From Inhella crocodyli (GTDB taxonomy: Bacteria > Pseudomonadota > Gammaproteobacteria > Burkholderiales > Burkholderiaceae_C), in the NCBI RefSeq assembly GCF_004004565.1, contig NZ_SACM01000004.1, forward strand, positions 336,228 to 400,227: a stretch of 64,000 bases of DNA. Reading direction: 5' to 3'. A program made the position numbers and the translations under genes. The first letter of the stretch is position 1; the number at the start of each line of letters is the position of its first letter. Shown in pieces: positions 17,960 through 26,933 of this stretch. The notes beneath the pieces are model-generated. The model made no database searches. It worked only from the letters and a program-made list of their open reading frames with translations, and had not been told where the DNA came from.

Positions 17960-19888
17960 TCAGGCGGTGAAGCCGCTGGGCCCGGCGTCCTTCGTCCACC
18001 AGGCGCGTGGCGCGCGCCACTCGCGCGTCCAGCCCGCCACGGCCTCGGCCGGCATGGGGTGGGCAATGCCATAGCCCTGGGCCACGTCGCAGCCCAGCCA
18101 CAGCAGCGCGCTGCCGTGGGCCTCGGTCTCCACGCCCTCGGCCACCACCTCGCGCCCAAAGGCCTGGGCCAGGCCGATGACGCCTTGCAGGATGGCGAGG
18201 TCGTCGGGGTCTTCCAAAAGGTTGCGCACGAAGCTCTGGTCGATCTTGAGCTTCGCCACCGGCAGGCGCTTGAGGTAGGTGAGCGTCGAGTAACCGGTGC
18301 CAAAGTCGTCGAGCGCGAAGCAAAAACCGCGGCGCTCGCCGTCGGCCATGATGCGGCTCACGCCCAGCAGGTCTTCGAGCGCGCTCGACTCGAGCACCTC
18401 CAGCACCAGGTCGGCCGGGTTCAGGTCGGGGTACTGGCCCAGCAGGTTTTGCAGGTCGTCGATGAAGCCGGGCTGCTGCAGGTGCCGCGCGCTGATGTTC
18501 ACGCTGATGGGCAGGCGAACGCCCTGGCGATGCCAGGCCGCGCGCTGCGCCACGACCGACTCCAGCACCCACTGCCCCAGGCTGCATTCCAGCGGGTGGT
18601 CGTGCACGGCCGGCAGGAACTCCGCCGGGGCCAGCAGTCCGCGCTCGGGGTGCTGCCAGCGCACCAGGGCTTCCAGGCCCACCACCTCGCCGGTGCGCAG
18701 GTTCACCTGCGGCTGGTAGTGAAGCACCATCTCGTGCCGGCCCAGGGCCTGGCGCATGCCCTCCACGCTGGCGATGTGCCCGCGCAGCGCGCGGTCGCGC
18801 ACGGCGTCGAAGACCACGTAGCGGTTCTTGCCCTGCAGCTTGGCGGCGTACATGGCCTGGTCGGCCTGGCGCAGCAGCTGGTCGCTGTCGACCTCTTCGT
18901 CCTGCGGGTAGAGCGTCACGCCCAGGCTGGCCGAGACCTGCAGGGTCAGCTCGCCCACGTCGTAGGGCAGGGAGGCGGCCCACAACAGGCGCTGCAGCAG
19001 GGGCTCGCAGGCGTGGGCGTCGGGCAGGTCTTGCAGCACGGCCACGAACTCGTCGCCGCCCAAGCGGGCCAGGGTGTCGCCTTCGCGCAGGGCCTGGTGC
19101 ATGCGGTTGGCCAGGCCCACCAGCAGGCGGTCGCCCACCTCGTGGCCGTGCGCATCGTTCACGGCCTTGAAGCCGTCCAGGTCCAGGTAGACCACGGCCA
19201 CGCGCAGGCCTCGGCGCGGGGCCAGGGCCAGGGCCTGGCGCAGGCGGTCGGCCAGCAGCACGCGGTTGGGCAGGCCGGTCAGGGCGTCGTAGTGGGCGGT
19301 GTGCTCCAGCCGGCGCTCTTGGTCCTTCAGGCGGGTGATGTCGCTCATCAGGCTGATGAAGTGCGTCACGCGGCCCGCGGCGTCGCGCACGGCGCTGATG
19401 GTTTGCTGGGTGGCGATGAGCGAGCCGCCCTTGTGGCGGTCCCAGACCTCGCCCTGCCACAGGCCGGTCTGCTTGAGCTCTTGCCACTGGTGCTCGAAGT
19501 AGGCCGGCGGGTGCTGACCCGAGTCCAGCAGGCGCGGCGAGTGGCCCACCAGCTCTTGCCGCGTGTAGCCGGTCAGGCGCTCGAAGGCGGCATTGACGTC
19601 CACGATGCGGCCCTGCGGGTCGGTGATCATGATGCCCTCGCGGGCGTGGGTGAACACCCCGGCTTCCAGCTGCCACTGGGCCTGCTGGCGGCGCAAGTGC
19701 GCCATGCGCTGCCACAGCCAGCGCCGGCCGCCCCAGGCGGCCACCGCGATGACCCCGCCAAGCCCCAACAAGGCCCCGACCCGCCAGGCCGGCGGCACCG
19801 GCAACACGGCCGCGACCAGGGCCAGCAGCCAAGCGCTGGCCACGAGCAGGAACGCCCCGCGCGGTCGGGTCAGGTGAACGGTCAACAA
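17960..19888 (-). CDS. membrane PAS-GGDEF-EAL cyclic-di-GMP protein
   Basis: A 642-residue inner-membrane enzyme with two N-terminal hydrophobic helices (about 12-30 and 36-54), a PAS domain from about residue 75 (AREGIMITDPQGRIVDVNAA), GGDEF (about 200-365) and EAL (about 375-630). The cyclase motif RLGGDEF and the phosphodiesterase motifs EALVRWQHPERG and DDFGTGYSTL are all intact, so it may have either or both activities. Its PAS-GGDEF-EAL core is strikingly similar to the next gene on the same strand, so the two look like tandem paralogues. The only upstream start is TTG 19888 (TTG-TTG); a GTG inside the first helix is an alternative. Confidence 0.87.
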   Translation of the reverse strand: MLTVHLTRPRGAFLLVASAWLLALVAAVLPVPPAWRVGALLGLGGVIAVAAWGGRRWLWQRMAHLRRQQAQWQLEAGVFTHAREGIMITDPQGRIVDVNAAFERLTGYTRQELVGHSPRLLDSGQHPPAYFEHQWQELKQTGLWQGEVWDRHKGGSLIATQQTISAVRDAAGRVTHFISLMSDITRLKDQERRLEHTAHYDALTGLPNRVLLADRLRQALALAPRRGLRVAVVYLDLDGFKAVNDAHGHEVGDRLLVGLANRMHQALREGDTLARLGGDEFVAVLQDLPDAHACEPLLQRLLWAASLPYDVGELTLQVSASLGVTLYPQDEEVDSDQLLRQADQAMYAAKLQGKNRYVVFDAVRDRALRGHIASVEGMRQALGRHEMVLHYQPQVNLRTGEVVGLEALVRWQHPERGLLAPAEFLPAVHDHPLECSLGQWVLESVVAQRAAWHRQGVRLPISVNISARHLQQPGFIDDLQNLLGQYPDLNPADLVLEVLESSALEDLLGVSRIMADGERRGFCFALDDFGTGYSTLTYLKRLPVAKLKIDQSFVRNLLEDPDDLAILQGVIGLAQAFGREVVAEGVETEAHGSALLWLGCDVAQGYGIAHPMPAEAVAGWTREWRAPRAWWTKDAGPSGFTA

Positions 19889-19934
19889 GGGAATCCAGGG
19901 GCCCAGCGGGGGAAGGGCACAAAAGCCCGCGTTT

Positions 19935-19947
19935 GTAACCGGGTTAC
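19935..19947. promoter_or_regulatory. 13-bp palindrome upstream of an EAL gene
   Basis: GTAACC-G-GGTTAC is a perfect palindrome 47 bases upstream of the TTG start of the minus-strand PAS-GGDEF-EAL gene. It sits where an operator could overlap the promoter. No binding protein is suggested by context and nothing else supports it. Confidence 0.25.
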
Positions 19948-20032
19948 TCCCCCGCGCCGGTCAGGACTGTCCCGGGCGCCGGCCGCAGCCTTCGCCGCGC
20001 GCGAGGCGTGGTCGCCTGGGGGCGACGGCGGC

Positions 20033-22990
20033 TCAGAGCCAGCGGCTGGCCGCCACCTCGCGGGCCCGCAGCTGCGCTTGCAGCAGCTCCAGCACCCGCA
20101 GGTGGGCCGCCTGCAAGGCCTCCAGCGCCTCGGGGGCCAGGCCCTGGGGCGCCACGGCGCGCAACTGCAGCGCCTCGTGCGCCAGCAGCAGCAGGCGCGC
20201 GTGGCGCTGCAAGAAGGGCGTGCCGCCCAGCGCGTCGTCGCCCGCCGTGGCGCGCAGCCAGGACTGCGCCCAGGTTTCCTGCACGTCCAGGGCCGGGGCC
20301 AGCTCGCGCCGGCCCAGCAAGTAGAGCTCCAGGCTGCGCATCCAGGCGCCGAACTCGACCTTGGCGCGCAGCAGGTGCAGGTCCTCGCGGCGCAGCAGGG
20401 CCTGGTGGCGCCAGGCCGCCGGTGGCTCCCAGTGCTGCACCCAGGGCAGCAGCTGGTCGGCCGGCATGGGCCGCGCGATGCCGTAGCCCTGGCCGAGCGT
20501 GCAGCCCAGCTGCAGCAGCACGGCGCCGTGCTCTTCGCTCTCCACGCCCTCGGCCACCACCTCGCGGTGGAAGGCGTCGGCCAGGCCGATGACGCCGTGC
20601 AGGATGGACAGGTCGTCGGGGTCGTCCAGCATGTCGCGCACGAAGCTCTGGTCGATCTTCAACTCGGCCACCGGCAGGCGACGAAGGTAGGTCAGCGAGG
20701 AATAGCCGGTGCCGAAGTCGTCGAGCGAGAAGCGCAGGCCGCGGCGTGCGCCCTCGGCCATGGTGCGGCTCACGCCCACCATGTCTTCAAGGGCGCTGGT
20801 TTCCAGCACCTCGAGCACCAGCTGGTTGGGGTGCAGCTGCGGGTGCCGCTGCAGGGCCTGCGCCACGTGCTCGATGAAGTCCAGCTGCTGCAGGTGGCGC
20901 GCGCTGATGTTGACGCTCACCGACAGGCTCAGGCCGGCGTCGGTCCAGGCGGCCAGCTGGGCCAGGGCGCTGCGGATCACCCACTCGCCGATCTCGCACT
21001 CCACCGGGTGGTCGTCGACCGCCGGCAGGAACTGCCCGGGCGCCAGCAGGCCGCGCTGCGGGTGGCGCCAGCGGATCAGCGCCTCCACGCCCACCACCTG
21101 CCCGCTGCCCATGTGGACCTTGGGCTGGTAGTGCAGCACGAACTCGTTGCCCACCAGGGCCTGGCGCAGGGATTCGACGGTGGCGCTGTGGCCGCGCAGC
21201 GCGCGGTCTTGGTCGGCGTCGAAGACCACCACGCGGTTCTTGCCCGCCACCTTGGCCTCGTACATGGCCTGGTCGGCCTGGCGCAGCAGCTGGTCGGCGT
21301 CCACGTCCTCGGCCTGCGGGTAGTGCGTCACGCCCACGCTGGCCGACACCTGCAGGTTCAGCTCGCCGACGGGCAGGGGCTGGGCGGCGGCGCGCAGCAG
21401 GCGGCCGACCAGGGGCTGGCTGGCGTTGGTGTCGGCCAGGTCGGGCAGCACGACGACGAACTCGTCGCCGCCCAGGCGGGCCAGGGTGTCGCCCTCGCGC
21501 AGGGTCTGCTGCAGGCGGCTGGCCAGGGCCACCAGCAGGCGGTCGCCGGCCTCGTGGCCGTGCAGGTCGTTCACGGCCTTGAAGCCGTCCAGGTCCAGGT
21601 AGGCCACGGCCACCACCTGGCCACGGCGTGGGGCTTGGGCCATGGCCTGCTTCAGGCGGTCGCCCAGCAGCACGCGGTTGGGCAGGCCGGTCAGCGCGTC
21701 GTAGTGCGCGATGTGGGCCAGGCGCTGCTCCTGCTCTTTGAGGCGCGTGATGTCGTTCATCAGCGTCACGTAGTGCGTGATCTCGCCCTGCTCGTCGCGC
21801 ACGGCGCTGATGGTCTCCAGCACCACGAACACGCTGCCGTCCTTGGCCCGGTCGTGCACCTCGCCGTGCCACTGCCCGTCGCGCCGCAGGTGCTCCCACA
21901 TCGCGTCGAAAAACGCCGGCTCGTGGTGCCCCGAATCGAGCAGGCGGGGCGAGCGGCCGAGCAGCTCGTCGCGCCGGTAGCCGGTCAGGCGCAAGAAGGC
22001 CTCGTTCACGTCCACGATCAGGCCCTGGGCGTCGGTGATCATGATGCCCTCGCGGGCGTGCGTGAACACGCCCGCGGCCAGCTTCAGCTGGGCCTGGGCA
22101 CGGCGCTGCTGGGTGGCCAGCTGGCGCAGCTGCTCGCCGGTGCGGTTCAGGCGGGCGAGCACGCTTTCGGGCGGCGTGTTCTCGGGCAAGGGCGGCAGCT
22201 CGAAGTCGCCCCGGCCCAGGCGGCCGATGCGCGCGTGCAATTCGCTGGCGGGGCCGCCGAGCAAGGCGCGCAGCGTGCGGCGCGTGCGCAGCACCAGCAG
22301 CACCACCAAGGCCGCCAGCGCGACCACCACCAAGCGGCCCCACAGGGCATGGCGCGCGGCCGTCTCGACCGCCGCGTGGGTTCGGGCGTCCATGGATTGG
22401 TACACCGCGTCGATGGGCCCCATGATGGCGGCCTTCAGGCGGTGGTAGCCCTCGTCGTGCAGCATGCCCCGCGCCCGCTCGCGGGTGCTGCCATCGCCCG
22501 GGGCCGCGCCCTGCACCAAGGCCATGGCTTGCTGCTCCAACTGCGCCAGGGCGTCCGATTCGCCCTTGGCGCGCGCCAGCGCTTGGAATTCTTCGGCCGT
22601 GAGACCGGCCTCGCGCAGCAGGTCCATCAGGGGCACCGCCGGGCCGTGCACCTCCGTGCGGGCCACCCGGCCGCCCAGCACCAGGTCCCAGTAGATCTGC
22701 CCGTAGCGGGCCGGTCGGGGCAGGCGGCCGTCGCGGATGGCGACGATGTCGTCGAAGGCCTCGCGGTAGCGGGCGTCGCCGGTGACGACGTAGGTGCGGG
22801 CCATGCGGGTCAGGTCGTCGGACGACTGGCGCAGCTCGTCCGCCAACATGAAGGCCCGGTGCCGGGCGTCGTTCGCGGCGTCGACGCGCTTTTCCAGCCA
22901 CACGTAGCCCACGAAAGCCAGCACCAAGGCCAGCAGTGCGGCGATGGTGCGTCCGACTTGGCGGGAATAGGGCTTGGCGTTGGCGTCCAT
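20033..22990 (-). CDS. membrane sensor PAS-GGDEF-EAL protein with C-terminal extension
   Basis: A 985-residue protein in order: transmembrane helix 1 (about 15-35), a helical periplasmic sensor of about 240 residues, transmembrane helix 2 near residue 285 (VVVALAALVVLLVL), a HAMP-like linker, PAS (AREGIMITDAQGLIVDVNEA), GGDEF with intact RLGGDEF, and EAL with EALIRWRHPQRG and DDFGTGYSSL. A C-terminal domain of about 115 residues follows. It has the spacing of a CZB zinc-binding domain (KVEFGAWMRSL, then TPFLQRHARLLLLAH) but lacks the expected Cys and first His. Start ATG 22990 puts the first helix in place; an upstream extension to 23092 reads as leader. Its core is paralogous to the gene downstream. 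Confidence 0.9.
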   Translation of the reverse strand: MDANAKPYSRQVGRTIAALLALVLAFVGYVWLEKRVDAANDARHRAFMLADELRQSSDDLTRMARTYVVTGDARYREAFDDIVAIRDGRLPRPARYGQIYWDLVLGGRVARTEVHGPAVPLMDLLREAGLTAEEFQALARAKGESDALAQLEQQAMALVQGAAPGDGSTRERARGMLHDEGYHRLKAAIMGPIDAVYQSMDARTHAAVETAARHALWGRLVVVALAALVVLLVLRTRRTLRALLGGPASELHARIGRLGRGDFELPPLPENTPPESVLARLNRTGEQLRQLATQQRRAQAQLKLAAGVFTHAREGIMITDAQGLIVDVNEAFLRLTGYRRDELLGRSPRLLDSGHHEPAFFDAMWEHLRRDGQWHGEVHDRAKDGSVFVVLETISAVRDEQGEITHYVTLMNDITRLKEQEQRLAHIAHYDALTGLPNRVLLGDRLKQAMAQAPRRGQVVAVAYLDLDGFKAVNDLHGHEAGDRLLVALASRLQQTLREGDTLARLGGDEFVVVLPDLADTNASQPLVGRLLRAAAQPLPVGELNLQVSASVGVTHYPQAEDVDADQLLRQADQAMYEAKVAGKNRVVVFDADQDRALRGHSATVESLRQALVGNEFVLHYQPKVHMGSGQVVGVEALIRWRHPQRGLLAPGQFLPAVDDHPVECEIGEWVIRSALAQLAAWTDAGLSLSVSVNISARHLQQLDFIEHVAQALQRHPQLHPNQLVLEVLETSALEDMVGVSRTMAEGARRGLRFSLDDFGTGYSSLTYLRRLPVAELKIDQSFVRDMLDDPDDLSILHGVIGLADAFHREVVAEGVESEEHGAVLLQLGCTLGQGYGIARPMPADQLLPWVQHWEPPAAWRHQALLRREDLHLLRAKVEFGAWMRSLELYLLGRRELAPALDVQETWAQSWLRATAGDDALGGTPFLQRHARLLLLAHEALQLRAVAPQGLAPEALEALQAAHLRVLELLQAQLRAREVAASRWL

Positions 22991-23156
22991 GGGCAGAGGT
23001 CGGGGCCGGCTGGGCGGTCCACTCGCCTTTGTACCCGTTGCGTCCCGCAGGGGGCCAGGGCGCGCTGTGAAGGAGTTGGCGCCCGTCCACAACGCCCCGC
23101 GGGCAGCGGGATCACCCGGAGGCGTTTGTTACAAAACGTCCCACCACAATCCGCCC

Positions 23157-23372
23157 ATGCGCTTTTTCTACTGGACCATGGCCCTGTTGATCGTCGGCAC
23201 CTTCGTGCCGGCGGCCTTTTACTTCGTCCTGTTCGTGTTCACGGGCGAAGGCGGGTGCCTGGACCGGGCCAAGGCCCTGTGGAACTACACGCGCGTGTTC
23301 ACGCTGGCCAGCCTGAACATCCTGATCTGGGGCCACGTCATCGTGGGCCTCTGGCAGATCTTCTTCCGCTGA
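23157..23372 (+). CDS. small inner-membrane protein, unknown function
   Basis: A 71-residue protein with two hydrophobic segments: TMALLIVGTFVPAAFYFVLF (about 6-26) and LASLNILIWGHVIVGLWQIF (about 51-70). A short polar loop with one Cys (GEGGCLDRAKALWNY) joins them. ATG 23157 follows GGAGG at long spacing. I do not recognise the family. The start lies 166 bases from the divergent EAL gene, and the end is only three bases from the convergent korB stop. A high-GC hydrophobic ORF could be spurious, but its helix-loop-helix design and composition look genuine. Confidence 0.55.
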   Translation: MRFFYWTMALLIVGTFVPAAFYFVLFVFTGEGGCLDRAKALWNYTRVFTLASLNILIWGHVIVGLWQIFFR

Positions 23373-23375
23373 GGC

Positions 23376-24422
23376 TCAGCGCAGCGACGCGTTCAGCCTC
23401 GCCAAGGCCTCGGTGCCCGGGCACAGCGCAGCCTCGTCCAAGCGGTTCAGCGCGCCCGCGGGCAGCTTCATTTGCTGGTGCAGGGTGCGCGGCTCGGGGT
23501 TCACGTAGATCAGGCCCGTGGGCAGCTCGCCCTGGGCCTGCAGGCGTTGCACGGTGGTCATGGCGCTCAGGCGGTCGCGCGGGTCGTGGTCGGCTTGCAG
23601 CTTGCGCAGGCGCAGCAGGCTGCCGTCGGCCTGGGGCACGTCCATCACCGCCGCGTCGCCCGTGGGGGCCTCGGCCAGGTCGATGAAGTCGATGCGGTTG
23701 AGCGCGGCGTTGTGCTCGCGCACGTGGTCGTAGCTGCGCGTGCTGCCGGCGTGGTTGTTGAAGGCCACGCAGGGGCTCACCACGTCGATGAAGGCGGCGC
23801 CGCCATGCTGCAGGGCGCCCTGGATGAGGGGCACCAGCTGCGCCTTGTCGCCGCTGAAGCCGCGCGCCACGTAGCTGGCGCCCAGCTGCAGGGCCAGGCT
23901 CACCAGGTCGATGGCCACGTCGGTGTTGGTCGCGCCCTTTTTGCTGCGGCTGCCGGCGTCGGCCGTGGGGCTGAACTGGCCCTTGGTGAGCCCGTACACG
24001 CCGTTGTTCTCGACGAGGTAGACCATGGGCACACCGCGGCGCATGGCGTGCGCGAACTGCCCCAGGCCGATGGAGGCGGAGTCGCCATCGCCGCTGACGC
24101 CCAGGTACAGCAGCTCGCGGTTGGCCAGGCTGGCGCCGGTGAGCACGCTGGGCATGCGCCCGTGCACGCTGTTCAGGCCGTGGCTGGCGCTCAGGAAGTA
24201 GTCGGGCGTCTTGCTGCTGCAGCCGATGCCGCTCATCTTGGCCACGCGGTGCGGCTCGATGTCCAGCTGCCAGCAGGCTTGGATGATGGCGGCACTGATG
24301 CTGTCGTGCCCGCAGCCGGCGCACAGGGTGCTGATGCGGCCCTCGTAGTCGCGCCGCGTGTAGCCCACCTTGTTCTTGGTGAGCGTGGGGTGGTGCAGGC
24401 TGGGCTTGGCGATGTAGGTCAT
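23376..24422 (-). CDS. korB: 2-oxoacid:acceptor oxidoreductase, beta subunit
   Basis: The 348-residue thiamine-diphosphate-binding subunit of a two-subunit 2-oxoacid:ferredoxin-type oxidoreductase. This enzyme family decarboxylates a 2-oxoacid with CoA to the acyl-CoA and passes electrons to a low-potential acceptor. ThDP/Mg motifs are clear: GDGDSASIGLGQFAHAMRR and the downstream VENNGVYGLTKGQ. Cluster-ligand cysteines appear in STLCAGCGHDS and SGIGCSSK. Likely substrates are 2-oxoglutarate or an aryl pyruvate; sequence alone does not decide. The ATG overlaps the korA stop by four bases (ATGA), so the subunits are translationally coupled. Confidence 0.9.
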   Translation of the reverse strand: MTYIAKPSLHHPTLTKNKVGYTRRDYEGRISTLCAGCGHDSISAAIIQACWQLDIEPHRVAKMSGIGCSSKTPDYFLSASHGLNSVHGRMPSVLTGASLANRELLYLGVSGDGDSASIGLGQFAHAMRRGVPMVYLVENNGVYGLTKGQFSPTADAGSRSKKGATNTDVAIDLVSLALQLGASYVARGFSGDKAQLVPLIQGALQHGGAAFIDVVSPCVAFNNHAGSTRSYDHVREHNAALNRIDFIDLAEAPTGDAAVMDVPQADGSLLRLRKLQADHDPRDRLSAMTTVQRLQAQGELPTGLIYVNPEPRTLHQQMKLPAGALNRLDEAALCPGTEALARLNASLR

Positions 24423-26248
24423 GCGGGGCTCCCAACGGCGGCTTGTTGGACCGATTGGGTGATGGCGTCGCGGATGAAGCGCGCGGTGATCGGCGTGCCG
24501 TCGAAGTGCAGCAGCTTGCGCAGCTTCTTGGGGTCGACTTCGAGCTGGTTCACCAGCAGGGTGCGCAGCTGGCCGTCGCGGTTTTGCTCGACGACGAAGA
24601 CCGTGTCGTGCGCGTCGATGAACTCGCCCACCGAGGCGGCGAAGGGGAAGGCGCGCACGCGCAGCGCGTCCAGGTGCACGCCGGCCTGCGCGAGCTCGTG
24701 CAGGGCCTCGTCCATGGCCGGGGCAGTGCTGCCGAAGTAGACGACGCCCAGGCGCGTGCCTTGGGCGGCGGCGCGCACGGCGGGCTGCGGCGCCAGCTGC
24801 GCGGCCGTGCGCATCTTGCGCTGCAGGCGGTCGGCGATGTAGCGGTAGTCGTCGCCGCGCTCGCTGTACACGGCCAGCGCGTTGTGCGTGCTGCCGCGCG
24901 TGAAGTACGCGCCCTTGCTGGGGTGCGTGCCGGGCAGGGTGCGCCAAGCCAGCGCGTCGCCGTCCACGTCCTTGTAGCGCTCGAGCTTGCGCCCGGCATC
25001 CAAATCCTCGCGGGTCAGCACCTTCCCCCGGTCGTAGCGGCGCGCGTCGTCCCAGTGGAAGGGGCGGCACAGGCGTTGGTTCATGCCGATGTCGAGCTCG
25101 CTCATCACGATCACCGGCGTTTGCAGGCGGTCGGCCAGGTCCAAGGCGGTGGCGGCGAACTCGAACAGCTCGGCCGGGTCTTCGGGGAAGAGCAGCACGT
25201 GCTGCGTGTCGCCGTGGCTGGCGTAGGCGCAGGCCAGCAGGTCGGCCTGCTGCGTGCGCGTGGGCATGCCGGTGCTGGGCCCGCCACGCTGCACGTTGAC
25301 GATGGTCAGCGGCACCTCGGCGAAGTAAGCGAAGCCCAGGAACTCCTGCATCAGGCTGATGCCGGGGCCGCTGGTGGCGGTGAAGGCGCGCGCGCCGTTC
25401 CATCCCGCGCCCAGGATCATGCCGATGGCGGCGATCTCGTCCTCGGCCTGCACGATGGCGGCCTTGACCTCGCCCGTCTCGGGGTCGGTGCGGAACTGCT
25501 TGCAGTAGGCCTGGAAGGCCTCGGCCACCGAGGTGGACGGCGTGATCGGGTACCAGGCGCACACGGTGGCGCCGCCGTAGACCATGCCGAGCGCCGTCGC
25601 CGCATTGCCCTCGACAAAAATGCGGTCGCCCACGGCGTTGGCGCGTTGCACGCGCAGGCCCAAGCCTTGCTGCGCGAGGTGCTCGCGCGCGAAGGCCGCG
25701 CCCGCGCGCAGCGCCTGCACGTTGCTGTCCAGCAGCTTCTCTTTGCCCTTGTACTGCTCGGCGAACAGGGTTTCGATGACGGGCAGCTCGACCTGCATCA
25801 GCTCGGCCAGCGCGCCCAGCACGAGGATGTTCTTGAACAGCGTGCGCTGGCGCGGGTCCTCGTAGCTGGCGTTGCAGATCGCCGTGGCCGGCATGCCGAT
25901 GGCGGTGATGTCGTCGCGCAAGCTGCCCGGTGGCAAGGGCTTGGTGCTGTCGTAGAACAGGTAACCGCCCGGGTCGAGTTCGGCCACGTCGGCGTCCCAG
26001 GTCTGCGGGTTCATGGCCACCATCAGATCGATGCCGCCGCGGCGCCCCAGCCAGCCCTGCTCGCACACGCGCAGCTCGTACCAGGTGGGCATGCCTTGGA
26101 TGTTGCTCGGGAAGATGTTGCGGGGGCTGACCGGCACGCCCATGCGCAAGATGGCGCGCGCCAACAGTTCGTTGGCGCTGGCGCTGCCGCTGCCATTGAC
26201 GTTGGCGAACTTGATGACGAAGTCGTTGGTGGATTCGATGCGGCTCAT
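24419..26248 (-). CDS. korA: 2-oxoacid:acceptor oxidoreductase, alpha (gamma-alpha fused) subunit
   Basis: A 609-residue subunit with the gamma domain fused ahead of the alpha domain, the usual arrangement in two-subunit enzymes of this family. The gamma part (about 1-185) starts DFVIKFANVNGSGSASANEL. The alpha part holds the pyrimidine/CoA face, with the family landmark AWYPITPSTSVAEAF near residue 235 and ATSGPGISLMQEFLG later. ATG 26248 has an upstream AAGGAAA; frames running further upstream enter the structured repeat region and are not coding. With korB (four-base overlap) and the upstream flavoprotein it forms a catabolic or anaplerotic module that could feed NAD(P)H or ferredoxin. Confidence 0.9.
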   Translation of the reverse strand: MSRIESTNDFVIKFANVNGSGSASANELLARAILRMGVPVSPRNIFPSNIQGMPTWYELRVCEQGWLGRRGGIDLMVAMNPQTWDADVAELDPGGYLFYDSTKPLPPGSLRDDITAIGMPATAICNASYEDPRQRTLFKNILVLGALAELMQVELPVIETLFAEQYKGKEKLLDSNVQALRAGAAFAREHLAQQGLGLRVQRANAVGDRIFVEGNAATALGMVYGGATVCAWYPITPSTSVAEAFQAYCKQFRTDPETGEVKAAIVQAEDEIAAIGMILGAGWNGARAFTATSGPGISLMQEFLGFAYFAEVPLTIVNVQRGGPSTGMPTRTQQADLLACAYASHGDTQHVLLFPEDPAELFEFAATALDLADRLQTPVIVMSELDIGMNQRLCRPFHWDDARRYDRGKVLTREDLDAGRKLERYKDVDGDALAWRTLPGTHPSKGAYFTRGSTHNALAVYSERGDDYRYIADRLQRKMRTAAQLAPQPAVRAAAQGTRLGVVYFGSTAPAMDEALHELAQAGVHLDALRVRAFPFAASVGEFIDAHDTVFVVEQNRDGQLRTLLVNQLEVDPKKLRKLLHFDGTPITARFIRDAITQSVQQAAVGSPA

Positions 26249-26304
26249 CGTTGGATTTCCTTTGCGTGAGTGCGCGGAGCGACTGCGCGTCCAGGGTCGC
26301 TTGG

Positions 26305-26930
26305 GCGCGTGCCTCGGGGCAGCCCGCAGGCGCTGTCCGCCCTGCACCCGGAGTTCCTTTTGTCTTGCCAAAAGGAACCAAAAGCGCCGCCCCGGCTCCA
26401 GCGCCCCAGCCTGCGGCTGGGGTTCCCTGCGCTGCTCGTTCCGGGGGGCTGCGGGATTGAACTCCCTGCGCTCACTGCGTTCGCTCCGGTCAGACAGCAA
26501 TCCCGGGTCAGTGCTTGAAGCGCGCTGCGCGCGCGCCCCCCTGCACTGCGCTGCTCGGCGCCTACGAACGGGGCAACAGCCGGAACAGCCGAATACCGAA
26601 CAGCCCGGACTTCAACCTTTGGCGCCGCTTCTCGGCTGTTGGCTGCTGGGCTGTTCGCCCCGTTTGACGAGCCGAGCAGCGCAGCCGAGTCCGGCGCGCG
26701 CGCCAGCGCGCTTCGTGCACTGACTCCGCCCGACTGTCTGACCGGAGCGAACGCAGTGAGCGCAGGGAGTTTCGGGCGGGCCGGGCTTGGCGAGCAGCAC
26801 AGGGCACCCCCGCCAACGGCGGGGGCGAAGGCTGCCGGGGCGGGCGCTTTTCCCCCCTTTTGGCAAGACAAAAGGGGGTCGGGGTGCAGGGGCGAAGCGC
26901 CCTGCGGGCTGCACCTCTGGTGCGCCCACC
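26305..26930. repeat. inverted pair of covarying structured repeat units (non-coding)
   Basis: The 685 bases between the flavoprotein gene and korA hold no credible gene. Two about 290-base units face each other (about 26305-26608 and 26612-26930). Each carries three matched hairpins in the same order. Hairpin 1: GTTCCTTTTG/CAAAAGGAAC (26353-26378) in the left unit, CCCCCTTTTG/CAAAAGGGGG (26853-26878) in the right, with the same TCTTGC loop on opposite strands. Hairpin 2: CCCCAGCC/GGCTGGGG (26404-26422) and CCCCCGCC/GGCGGGGG (26807-26825). Hairpin 3: a 38-base loop identical in both units (26460-26497 and the complement of 26734-26771), closed by CGGGATTG/CAATCCCG in one and CCGCCCGA/TCGGGCGG in the other. 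Different but still complementary stems point to selection on structure. No transposase or target duplication was seen. Confidence 0.8.
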
Positions 26931-26933
26931 CGC

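Noticed and set aside
14808..23156. A possible GEMM (c-di-GMP) riboswitch near the GGDEF/EAL genes
   Set aside because: I looked in the gaps at 14808-15004, 17483-17562, 19889-20032 and 22991-23156 and saw no sequence resembling the GEMM core.
18059..23686. An 1875-codon open frame on the plus strand across the two EAL genes
   Set aside because: It is antisense to two clear PAS-GGDEF-EAL genes; the translation is low-complexity Gln/Ala/Gly/His-rich, typical of opposite-strand frames in GC-rich coding DNA.
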